From positions 1 through 8,910 of the forward strand of contig RFUD01000069.1 in assembly GCA_009923125.1 (NCBI GenBank): a stretch of DNA of 8,910 nt. Direction: 5' to 3'. Below the pieces are notes generated by a model that had not been told where the DNA came from, made no database searches, and saw nothing but the letters and a program-made list of their open reading frames with translations. How positions within the stretch are numbered: the stretch's first letter is position 1; every line of letters begins with the position of its first letter. Made by a program: the position numbers and the translations under genes. This document shows, piece by piece, positions 1 through 6,380 of this stretch. Source of the stretch: Planctomycetia bacterium (GTDB taxonomy: Bacteria > Planctomycetota > Planctomycetia > Pirellulales > UBA1268).

Positions 1-304
1 GGGTTACCCCGTACCGTCTCGCCGGACGTTCGCTCCGCCCATCCTGGGCTCCACTCACTCGGATGTGCCTGCGCTGCGCCTGGCGAATGTCGCGCCGTCG
101 CCGCCGTCCCGGCGTCGGCGCCGGCTTACGGTCGCCGAGCCAAGCTCGGCTCCCCACGCGAACGTCAGGGCCGGAGGCCCGGTTGAACACCAGCGGGCAG
201 AGGCCCGCCAAGCGAACAGCGGCACGATGCCGGGTGTTCGCGTGAAGATGGCTCCGCTGGTCACATACGCCGTCTCAACGGCAGGGGTAACCCCGAGCCT
301 CCTC
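1..304 (-). repeat. Repeat element A: large, hairpin-rich relative of repeats B and C (left end probably cut by the window edge)
   Basis: This stretch has no credible gene but is full of inverted repeats. The bases at 1-10 (GGGTTACCCC) pair perfectly with 285-294, as terminal inverted repeats would. Positions 18-60, read on the minus strand, match the core of repeats B and C: the shared blocks are CGAGTGAG, a hairpin with loop AGGAT, then GAACGTCCGGCGA. The right end (CCCCGAGCCTCCTC, 291-304) matches the inverted left end of B with small differences. Between these ends A has about 150 extra bases that B and C lack, holding the hairpin array described separately. The orientation is opposite to B and C. 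It could be a non-autonomous mobile element, a structured RNA gene or both. No transposase is visible. Confidence 0.6.
134..244. ncRNA. Candidate structured RNA: cloverleaf-like hairpin array inside repeat A
   Basis: A perfect 7-bp hairpin (GCCGAGC at 134-140 with GCTCGGC at 144-150, loop CAA) is followed by a perfect 9-bp long-range stem (CACGCGAAC at 155-163 with GTTCGCGTG at 236-244). That stem encloses three perfect hairpins: GGGCC 168-172 with GGCCC 176-180, GCGGGC 193-198 with GCCCGC 203-208, and CGGCA 220-224 with TGCCG 228-232. A further 5-bp hairpin lies at 269-282. The layout resembles a four-way junction. It is not a tRNA: the stem lengths are wrong and there is no T-loop consensus. 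GC-rich sequence makes chance stems common, but this ordered, nested set of perfect stems is notable. The transcribed strand is not known; if the orientation of repeats B and C is a guide, it would be the minus strand. Confidence 0.4.
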
Positions 305-316
305 CTTTCTCATTAC

Positions 317-471
317 GTTGAGGAGGCTTCGGGCTCCCCGTATCCCGGGAGCCGGTGTACGCAGACAAGCGAAGCCAGGATGGCGAAGCGCCGTCGGAGT
401 CGAGTGAGCGCAGGGCAGGATGCCCGGAGTGAACGTCCGGCGACGGGATATGGGGAGCCCGAAGCCGGCGC
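317..471 (+). repeat. Repeat element B: 155-base palindromic repeat beyond the pepF 3' end
   Basis: The outer arms at 325-347 and 444-466 are 23-base inverted repeats (beginning GGCTTCGGGCTCCCC) with one difference. That difference, G340 facing T451, would be a G-U pair in a plus-strand RNA. Inside are two hairpins with the same AGGAT loop: GCC 374-376 with GGC 382-384, and GGGC 413-416 with GCCC 422-425. The whole unit aligns with repeat C, essentially without gaps, at a fixed offset of 2048. Its right end stops 12 bases short of the pepF stop codon, so it sits in the 3' untranslated region of pepF. It could act as a bidirectional terminator or an mRNA-stabilising structure, or be a MITE-like element. 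No U-tract of a classical intrinsic terminator is seen. Confidence 0.8.
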
Positions 472-483
472 GCGCCCGACACA

Positions 484-2295
484 TCACAGCAGGCCGTCGA
501 GCTCGTCGACGAGGCGGCCGAACTGGGTGAGGGCCGTGGCGACGGGCTCGGGCTGTTCGAGATCGACGCCGGCGTCGCGCAGGAGGTCGAGCGGCCACTT
601 CGAGCAGCCGCCCTTCAGGAACCGCAGGTAGGCGTCGAGCTCCCTGGCGCCCCCTTCGGCCACCTTCTTCGCCAGCGTGATCGCCGCCGAGAGGCCGGTC
701 GCGTACTTATAGACGTAGAACGCGTTGTAGAAATGGGGGATCCGCAGGCATTCGAGCTCGAGTTGCTTGTCGAGCGCGAAGTGCGGGCCGAAGTAGGCGT
801 CGAGCAACTCGCGATAGATGCCGCGGATGCGTTCGAGCGTGAGCGGCTCGCCCGCCTCGGCCGAGGCGTGCGCCTTACGCTCGCACTCGGCGAACATCGT
901 CTGCCGCACGATCGTGTTCCGGATCGAGTCGATCTCGCGCGAGATGATCGCCGCCTTTTCCTTGGCCGACGTCGCCCGCTCGATCATCAGCCGCGTGAGC
1001 AACTGTTCGTTGAACGTGCTCGCCACCTCCGCTACGAAGATCGTGTATCCCGAATACTGATAGGGCTGGGCCTCCGCGGAGTATCGCGTGTGCATCGAGT
1101 GGCCAGCCTCGTGGGCGAGCGTGAACACATGCTCGACCGTCTCCTCCTGAAAGTTCATGAGGATGTAGGGGTCGGAGTCGTACGTGCCCGAGCTGAACGC
1201 GCCCGACTGCTTGCCCGCGTTGGGATAGCGGTCACACCAGCGGCCGGAGAGGCCGTGTTCGAGCCGCGTGCAATAGTCCTTGCCCAAGGGCGCGAGCGAC
1301 TCGATCACCACCTTCACGGCCTCGTTCCACGAATGCTTCTTCTCGAGCTCCGGCACGAGCGGCACGTAGCAGTCGTAGTGGTGGATCTCGTCGAGCCCGA
1401 GGATCCGCTTCCGCACGTCGTAGTAGCGGTGCACGACCGGGAGATTGGCCCGCACCGCCGTGATCAGTTGGTCGTACACGGCCAGCGGCACGTGGTCGCC
1501 GAACAGCGCCGCCTCGACCGCGCTCGGGTACTTGCGCACCCGCGCCGCATACACGTCGCGCTCGACGGAGCCCGAGAGCGTGGCTGCGAGCGTGTTGGCA
1601 TGGGCCTCGTACTGGTCATAGAACCGGTGAAACGCCGTCCGCCGTGTCTCGCGCGACGTATCGTGCAGCAGCGTGATGAACGTCGCGTTCGACAGCTCGA
1701 CCTTCTGGCCCTTGCCGTCGGTCACGCTGCCGAACTTCATGTCGGCGTCGGTGAGCTGGCGGAAGACTTTTCCCGCCGTGCCGGCGAACGTGCCCTGCAT
1801 CGCAAGTAACTTTTCCTCGGGCTCGGAGAGCACGTGCGGCCGCGTGCGCACGAGCCGCTCGAGTATCAGCCGATAGTCAGAAAGCGCCGGCAGCTCGAGC
1901 CACGCGGCAAGCGTGGCCGGCGGAATCGCGAGGATCTCCGGCCGGATGAAGCTCGCCTTCTCGCCCGCCCGCGTGGCCATGTGCTGAAACCGCCCCACCA
2001 TCCGCTGCGACTCGGCCGCTCCCTGATCCTCGCTCGCCCGCAGGTGGGCATACGTGCCGAGCCGGTCGCCCGCCCGATCGACGGCCACGTCGTGCGCCAG
2101 GCACGCCGCGAGCTTCTCCGGCGACTGGCCGAGCGTGCCGGCGAACGCCTCGAAGCCGGGGATCATCTTCTCCCACTCCGCGAGCGCCGCCTCCCATTCC
2201 GCATCGGAGGAAAACAGGCTCGCGAGATCCCACGTATCCCCGACGGGCACATCGCGCCGCGCGGGGAGCTTTTTTTCGATCACGGCTTCAGTCAT
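484..2295 (-). CDS. pepF: Oligoendopeptidase F, M3-family zinc metallopeptidase
   Basis: This is a cytoplasmic oligopeptidase that cleaves short peptides, likely serving peptide turnover. The 603-residue length fits PepF. The N-terminal helical half (about residues 1-200) is the usual M3 lid and PepF domain. The catalytic motif is HEAGH at 395-399, with zinc ligands His395 and His399 and catalytic Glu396. The likely third ligand is Glu423 in VAEVASTFNE, 24 residues after the second His, as expected for M3 enzymes. The C-terminal segment with LECLRIPHFYNAFYVYKYATG is typical of PepF and may contribute the substrate-binding His and Tyr residues. The start is supported by an AGGAG sequence (2304-2308) eight bases upstream of the ATG. 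A 228-base gap holding repeat C separates it from fabH, so it may have its own promoter. The gene looks intact, with no missing key residue. Confidence 0.95.
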   Translation of the reverse strand: MTEAVIEKKLPARRDVPVGDTWDLASLFSSDAEWEAALAEWEKMIPGFEAFAGTLGQSPEKLAACLAHDVAVDRAGDRLGTYAHLRASEDQGAAESQRMVGRFQHMATRAGEKASFIRPEILAIPPATLAAWLELPALSDYRLILERLVRTRPHVLSEPEEKLLAMQGTFAGTAGKVFRQLTDADMKFGSVTDGKGQKVELSNATFITLLHDTSRETRRTAFHRFYDQYEAHANTLAATLSGSVERDVYAARVRKYPSAVEAALFGDHVPLAVYDQLITAVRANLPVVHRYYDVRKRILGLDEIHHYDCYVPLVPELEKKHSWNEAVKVVIESLAPLGKDYCTRLEHGLSGRWCDRYPNAGKQSGAFSSGTYDSDPYILMNFQEETVEHVFTLAHEAGHSMHTRYSAEAQPYQYSGYTIFVAEVASTFNEQLLTRLMIERATSAKEKAAIISREIDSIRNTIVRQTMFAECERKAHASAEAGEPLTLERIRGIYRELLDAYFGPHFALDKQLELECLRIPHFYNAFYVYKYATGLSAAITLAKKVAEGGARELDAYLRFLKGGCSKWPLDLLRDAGVDLEQPEPVATALTQFGRLVDELDGLL

Positions 2296-2364
2296 CAGAC
2301 GATCTCCTTATTGGCTCAACCAAAACTGGCCCTATCCGGCTCGGGCCTACCCCTCTCTGATTGA
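2296..2364 (-). other. pepF leader region with two small hairpins
   Basis: This is the stretch between repeat C and the pepF start. It holds the pepF Shine-Dalgarno site (2304-2308). It also has two short inverted repeats: TTGG 2311-2314 with CCAA 2320-2323, and GGCCC 2328-2332 with GGGCC 2343-2347. It is visibly richer in A and T than its surroundings, which is compatible with a promoter for pepF. I could not identify convincing -35 and -10 boxes. Confidence 0.3.
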
Positions 2365-2519
2365 GTTGAGGAGGCTTCGGGCTCCCCGTGTCCCGGTCGC
2401 CGGCGTACGCAGACAAGCGCAGCCAGGATGGCGAAGCGCAGTCGGAGTCGAGTGAGCCGGAGCCTGGAGGGCGGAGGCGAACGTCCGGCGACGGGATACG
2501 GGGAGCCCGAAGCCGGCGC
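2365..2519 (+). repeat. Repeat element C: 155-base palindromic repeat between fabH and pepF
   Basis: This is the second full copy of the repeat-B family. The inverted terminal arms are at 2373-2395 and 2492-2514, again 23 bases with one difference (G2390 facing T2497). The pairing extends inward through GTCGCCGG (2396-2403) against CCGGCGA (2485-2491) with one bulged G, giving a stem of about 30 bp. Internal hairpins are GCGC-A-GCC / GGC-GAA-GCGC around the loop AGGAT (2417-2439), and GCC 2462-2464 with GGC 2470-2472. It ends only four bases before the fabH stop codon. Its place between two co-directional genes makes it a candidate transcription boundary or processing site. A transposed MITE-like element is the main alternative, and both may be true. 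Confidence 0.8.
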
Positions 2520-2523
2520 CGCA

Positions 2524-3558
2524 TCACAGCCTCCACACGGCGCTGCCCCAGGCGAGGCCGCCGCCGAAACCGCACACCACGACCGTGCTGCCGGGGCCGA
2601 CGCGTCCGGCCCGCCAGGCTTCGTCGAGCGCGAGCGGGATCGAGCCGCTCGACGTGTTGCCGTAGCGGTCGAGGTTCACCATGAAGCGATCCGCCTCGAC
2701 CCCGAGGGCCGCGCGGGCACCCTCGATGATCCGGGCATTGGCCTGGTGCAGGATGAAGAGGTCGATCGCGTCGAGCGGCACGCCCGACCGCTCGACCACC
2801 TGGCGGATGTTCTCTTCGGCGAGTCGGATCGCCCACTTGAACACCGCCCGACCGTCCATCTGCATGAAGTGCTCGCGGCGCGCCGCTCCCGCCACCGTGA
2901 CGGGCTGTCGTGAGCCACTCATCGGGCACTGCAGCAGCCCCGCTCCCCGGCCGTCGGAGCCGAGCGAGAAGGCGAGCAGCCCGGGCTCGCGACCTGCGGT
3001 GTCGGGTTCGACGGGTTCCAGCACCACGGCCCCGGCGCCGTCGCCGAACAGCGGCCAGGTCTTGATGTCGTCGGGATCGACGATCCGTGAATTCGTGTCG
3101 GCCCCGATCACCAGCGCGAGCCGGCTCGTTCCGGCCACGATGAACTGGGCGGCCGTGACGAGGGCGTAGGCGAAACCGGCGCAGGCGGCCGTCACGTCCA
3201 TCGCAGCTGCGTCGAGGCCGAGTTTCTCCTGGACGATGCAGGCCGTGGACGGGATGCACATGTCGGGCGTGAACGTGCCGAGCACCACCAGATCGACGTC
3301 GGCCGGTGCCCGTCCGGCCCGGGCGATGGCGGCCCGGCCGGCCTCGGTCGCCAGGTCGCTCGTCGCCATCTCCGACGGGGCGTGCCGCCGCTCGTGAATC
3401 CCCGACCGCTCCACGATCCAGGCCGGATCACAGCCCAGCCGGGCCAGATCGGCGTTCGTGACGACGCCGGGCGGCGCATAGCCCCCGACCCCGGCGAGCC
3501 GAAACCCCACGGCCCGACCGAAGCGGGACGGCCGGGGCGAGGTGAGGATATCGGACAT
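2524..3558 (-). CDS. fabH: 3-oxoacyl-[acyl-carrier-protein] synthase III (beta-ketoacyl-ACP synthase III)
   Basis: This cytoplasmic enzyme condenses acetyl-CoA (or another short acyl-CoA) with malonyl-ACP to start type II fatty-acid synthesis. It is a thiolase-fold protein of 344 residues, slightly longer than typical FabH (about 320), mostly because of an extended N-terminus of about 15 residues. The catalytic triad is complete: Cys126 in DVTAACAGFAYAL, His271 in LFILHQANARI, and Asn301 in YGNTSSGSIPLAL. The FGDGAGAVVL segment at 171-180 and the C-terminal GFGGGLAWGSAV also match the family. No Shine-Dalgarno sequence precedes the ATG at 3558, so a start a few codons further in cannot be excluded. 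No other fab genes are adjacent, so it is a stand-alone copy. It could serve a specialised acyl chain instead of housekeeping synthesis; the sequence does not decide this. Confidence 0.93.
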   Translation of the reverse strand: MSDILTSPRPSRFGRAVGFRLAGVGGYAPPGVVTNADLARLGCDPAWIVERSGIHERRHAPSEMATSDLATEAGRAAIARAGRAPADVDLVVLGTFTPDMCIPSTACIVQEKLGLDAAAMDVTAACAGFAYALVTAAQFIVAGTSRLALVIGADTNSRIVDPDDIKTWPLFGDGAGAVVLEPVEPDTAGREPGLLAFSLGSDGRGAGLLQCPMSGSRQPVTVAGAARREHFMQMDGRAVFKWAIRLAEENIRQVVERSGVPLDAIDLFILHQANARIIEGARAALGVEADRFMVNLDRYGNTSSGSIPLALDEAWRAGRVGPGSTVVVCGFGGGLAWGSAVWRL

Positions 3559-3684
3559 GGGGCGTTGCCGGGGGACTCGAGGGGGAACGCACCATGCTAC
3601 CGGCGGCCACCACGCGGCGCGAAGCAGGCCCGGCCCGACCGGTCCGCGCCGGCTGCCGCACGCAACACGAACCGCGGACGGCCG
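3559..3684. other. Intergenic spacer between the DUF4340 gene and fabH
   Basis: A 126-base GC-rich spacer. I see no ribosome-binding site for fabH, no clear terminator with a U-tract for the upstream gene, and no copy of the repeat family. A fabH promoter could lie here but cannot be recognised. Confidence 0.4.
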
Positions 3685-5319
3685 TCACTTGGGCGGCGCG
3701 GGTTCCTTCGGCTCCTCGGCCTTCTTCTGGATCACCCCATCCCGGGTGAGGTGGATCTTCGAATATTCCTTGTTGGACACGATGTAGTACCAGTCGGCGA
3801 ACCGGTTGTTGAGGTCCCGCACCCGCTTCTGGGCGGCCTTCACCTTGTCGTCGTACTCGTCCTGCCGGCGGCGGTTTTCCCGCTCGATCCGCCGCTTCTC
3901 CTCGAGGGCCGCCTGGGCCTTGGCCTCGGCCTCGTCCGCGGCCTTGAGCTTCTCGGCGGCATCGCCCGCCGACGGCTTGTCCCCCTGCTTGGCGTCGGGC
4001 TTCTGCGCGTCGTCGGGCTTCTGGTCGTCGGCCTTGGGCTCCTCCTGCACGTCGGGCACGGGATCGAGCTTCGGCTTCTCGAGCAGGCTCTCGTTGAACC
4101 GGGCCATCACGAGCAGGTACCGACCGGCCGTTTCGCCGGCGTCGTCCTCCGCGTCCTTCGTCCCGTCGGCCTGCTTTTCGCCACCGGTCACCGTCGTGCC
4201 CGCCCCGAACCGCAGCACATATTCCACACCGTCCTTCATGCCCACGATCGTCTCACCGTCGGTCGAGAGGATGTCTCCCGACTTGAGCGGCAAAAAACCC
4301 CGCTGCTGCATCGAGGTCACCGCCTCCGGATCGCCCGTGAACGCCTCCGCGGCCTTCAGGTCGGCGCTCAAGCCGGCCGGCTTGCGGGCGACGTCGATGA
4401 TCTTCAGATCGCCGAGGGCGTTCCGCAGGTCGTTGAGCTTGGTGCCCGCGAGTTCCTGGTCGTCGGCCAGCTTTTCCTCCTTGGCCGTCTTGCCACCGGC
4501 GAACGCCTCCAGTTTCACGAGCGACCACTTCGCGTCCTTGTCTTCGTAGGCGAGCTCGATGCGGTCCTTGCGATTCTGGTCCACCATGATCCGGCCGCCC
4601 GACTCGACCGCCCCGAGAGAGTAGTCGTCGAGCACCAGCCGCCGCACGTCCCACGGCGAGAGCTTGAGCAGGTCCTTCTCGATCCAGTCGTCGAACCGGG
4701 TGGTGAACTTCGAGGTGTCGATCTCGATGCGATAGACGGGATCCTGTCCCGCCTTGCGCACGAACCGCAGCTTCTTCCCACCGCCGGCATCGGCCATGCC
4801 GGGCCGCTTGTCCTCCTTGCCCACGACGAGCCGGGCGATCTTCGTGCCCGCGGCGTCACGGACCTCCACGAGCTCGCCGATCCCCGTCATTCCCGGCTTG
4901 ATCTTCTCCGGGTCGGGCTCGATCACGCCGAACGTCTCGTGGTCGGCGGGCGACGTGCTGACGACGTCGAGCGCCTTCAAATCGACCAGTTCGGTGGCCG
5001 CCGCGGCCAGATGGTCCTTGGCGTCGGCCGGGTAGTTCTGATGTGCCGGCAGCACCCACACCCCGCCCGACTGCACCACCTTGAACGGCGCGAGTGTCGC
5101 GAGTTCCTCGTCGTACTTCACGATCTCCAGGCTCGCCGCCTTGGCCGCGTCGGACAGCTCCGGGAACAGCACCCGCTCCTCCGCCGGCTTCTCCGCGCGA
5201 CTCTTGAACCGCGGCTGCACCGCCGCACCGAGCAGGAGCATGCCCATGCCGCCGAGCAGAAACAGGGCGGTCCGCTGCATCACGGGCGAGAGCCCACCCG
5301 CGGTCGTTGCCGATTCCAT
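3685..5319 (-). CDS. DUF4340-type membrane-anchored protein of the GldFG-like ABC system
   Basis: A 544-residue protein with one N-terminal membrane helix (about residues 17-36) and a large domain that should face the periplasm. The body (about 45-410) resembles DUF4340 proteins: repeated beta-rich units with motifs such as KYDEELATLAPFKVVQ and DDWIEKDLLKLSPWDVRRLVLDDYS. A highly charged Asp/Lys/Pro-rich linker (about 415-455) leads into a predicted coiled coil (455-505). A compact C-terminal piece follows, RFADWYYIVSNKEYSKIHL (506-524). The ATG at 5319 is chosen because AGGAG lies eight bases upstream. The earlier in-frame ATG at 5355 has no such site, and still earlier ones overlap the GldG gene. 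The molecular role is unknown. Its position directly after GldG suggests it works with that complex, perhaps as a periplasmic partner. Confidence 0.85.
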   Translation of the reverse strand: MESATTAGGLSPVMQRTALFLLGGMGMLLLGAAVQPRFKSRAEKPAEERVLFPELSDAAKAASLEIVKYDEELATLAPFKVVQSGGVWVLPAHQNYPADAKDHLAAAATELVDLKALDVVSTSPADHETFGVIEPDPEKIKPGMTGIGELVEVRDAAGTKIARLVVGKEDKRPGMADAGGGKKLRFVRKAGQDPVYRIEIDTSKFTTRFDDWIEKDLLKLSPWDVRRLVLDDYSLGAVESGGRIMVDQNRKDRIELAYEDKDAKWSLVKLEAFAGGKTAKEEKLADDQELAGTKLNDLRNALGDLKIIDVARKPAGLSADLKAAEAFTGDPEAVTSMQQRGFLPLKSGDILSTDGETIVGMKDGVEYVLRFGAGTTVTGGEKQADGTKDAEDDAGETAGRYLLVMARFNESLLEKPKLDPVPDVQEEPKADDQKPDDAQKPDAKQGDKPSAGDAAEKLKAADEAEAKAQAALEEKRRIERENRRRQDEYDDKVKAAQKRVRDLNNRFADWYYIVSNKEYSKIHLTRDGVIQKKAEEPKEPAPPK

Positions 5320-5327
5320 ACCGTTCA

Positions 5328-5332
5328 CTCCT
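5328..5332 (-). promoter_or_regulatory. Shine-Dalgarno site deciding the start of the DUF4340 gene
   Basis: AGGAG on the minus strand, eight bases before the ATG at 5319. It favours this start over the in-frame ATG at 5355, which sits two bases after the GldG stop without a ribosome-binding site. pepF (2304-2308) and the permease gene (8032-8036) have similar AGGAG sites, so the signal is used in this genome. Confidence 0.65.
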
Positions 5333-5357
5333 GGTTCACGTGGGATGCTTGTCATGG

Positions 5358-6380
5358 TCAGCGCAGCCGGGCCTTCGACACGCCCTCGCGCTCCAGGGCC
5401 CGGCGGCGGAAGTAGACGAAGAAGGCCACGACGAGCGGCGGGATCGGTGGCAGCAGCACGGCCAGCCACTTCTGCCGATCCTGCTCCTGCCGGACCCTCG
5501 CCCCGAGTTGCCGCTCCACCGCCTCGACCTCGGCGTCGCGTTTCCGCTTCAACTGCTCGACTTTCGTGTCGAGCCGCCGCTGCGCGAGCCGCTGCCGGCT
5601 GGCGAGCTGCTGCACCGCCTGCATCGCCGCCTGCGGATCGGCGTCACCGGCCGACTCCATCTCCTTGATCTTCTTCTCGAACTCCCCCACTTCCTTCTGC
5701 ATGGCGGCGTTGGCCTCGCGTTCCGCCTCGTCGAACTCGGCGATGAACTTCTGCCGTTCGGCGTCGGCCTGCTCGCGGGCCTCGGCCACCGTGTCCTCGA
5801 TCCGCTCCAGCGTGCGATGCTTCGGCTTCCGCTTGCGGATGTCGAGGAACCGGTCGTCGCCGGCGAGCTGGTCGAGCACGTTGAGCGCGAACGTGACGTT
5901 GTCGAAGTCGAGGCCGAAGACCTCGTCGGGCCGGTTGCGGAGCCCGAAAATCCGGCCGTCGAGGAGGTCGATGTCGGCCACCACGACCGCCCGGATCGTG
6001 GCCGGTTCGGCCGCTGGCTTCGCGTCGGCCGCCGCCGCGTCGGCGGCCGCCTTCCGCTCGACCGCCACCGCCAGCACCATCGCCTCGCGACCGGGCTTCT
6101 CGAACACCCGCAACTGACGCATGTCGCCGCGGTTGCCCATCACCTGCTCGACCTCGATCGTGCCCGAACGCTCGCCCGTCTGCACGAGTGGCGTCCAGGT
6201 CACGTCCACCTTGTCATCCTTGGCCAGGGCGCCCGGGAAGGGGAACAACACCTCCTGCAGTCCCGACGTGATCGGCTGCGCGGGATTGAAGCCCGTCGTC
6301 TTCCCCTCGCCGCCGCCCATGTCGGCATCGACGAACACGAATTCGCTCGGCAGTTCGAGCTTCGGTCGGCGCCGATCTGC
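5358..6380 (-). CDS. Third part of the disrupted gene: GldG C-terminal half, coiled coil and membrane anchor
   Basis: An open frame from an ATG at 6434 to the stop at 5358-5360, but family-like sequence begins only near PKLELPSEFVFVD, about position 6365. The first part (to about residue 200 of the open frame) continues the GldG-like periplasmic domain, with PITSGLQEVLFPFPGAL and VVVADIDLLDGRIFGLRN. A long charged coiled coil (about 215-310) follows. A hydrophobic segment, LAVLLPPIPPLVVAFFVYF (324-342), precedes RRR, so the C-terminus should be cytoplasmic. The stop lies 38 bases before the DUF4340 start. Translated alone it would have no N-terminal signal. This makes independent function unlikely. 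Confidence 0.7.
   Translation of the reverse strand, partial: ADRRRPKLELPSEFVFVDADMGGGEGKTTGFNPAQPITSGLQEVLFPFPGALAKDDKVDVTWTPLVQTGERSGTIEVEQVMGNRGDMRQLRVFEKPGREAMVLAVAVERKAAADAAAADAKPAAEPATIRAVVVADIDLLDGRIFGLRNRPDEVFGLDFDNVTFALNVLDQLAGDDRFLDIRKRKPKHRTLERIEDTVAEAREQADAERQKFIAEFDEAEREANAAMQKEVGEFEKKIKEMESAGDADPQAAMQAVQQLASRQRLAQRRLDTKVEQLKRKRDAEVEAVERQLGARVRQEQDRQKWLAVLLPPIPPLVVAFFVYFRRRALEREGVSKARLR

Noticed and set aside
155..244. Possible tRNA because of the cloverleaf-like layout
   Set aside because: The closing stem has 9 bp, there is no TTCRA-type T-loop, no standard D-arm and no 7-base anticodon loop.
317..471. Rho-independent terminator for pepF
   Set aside because: The strong stem is present but no T-run follows it in the direction of transcription. 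A termination role remains possible but cannot be called from sequence.
1..471. CRISPR array or integron attC cluster suggested by the many short inverted repeats
   Set aside because: The hairpins differ in sequence and are not regularly spaced direct repeats. No cas or integrase gene is nearby.
65..631. Plus-strand open frame running through repeats A and B
   Set aside because: It crosses two inverted repeat elements and the end of pepF. The translation is Arg/Ser/Pro-rich, and the similar peptides from B and C simply reflect the repeat DNA.
733..1809. Plus-strand open frame of 358 codons inside pepF
   Set aside because: It lies wholly opposite the PepF catalytic region. The translation is Arg/Val/Leu-rich with no family features.
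2288..3259. Minus-strand open frame overlapping fabH in another frame and running through repeat C
   Set aside because: Overlaps the intact fabH coding sequence and has an Arg/Gly-rich translation; its tail is the translated repeat.
3382..5415. Long plus-strand open frame (677 codons) opposite the DUF4340 gene and fabH
   Set aside because: Its translation is Arg/Leu/Val/His-rich without any recognisable domain. It mirrors the codon pattern of well-supported minus-strand genes, as is common in GC-rich DNA.
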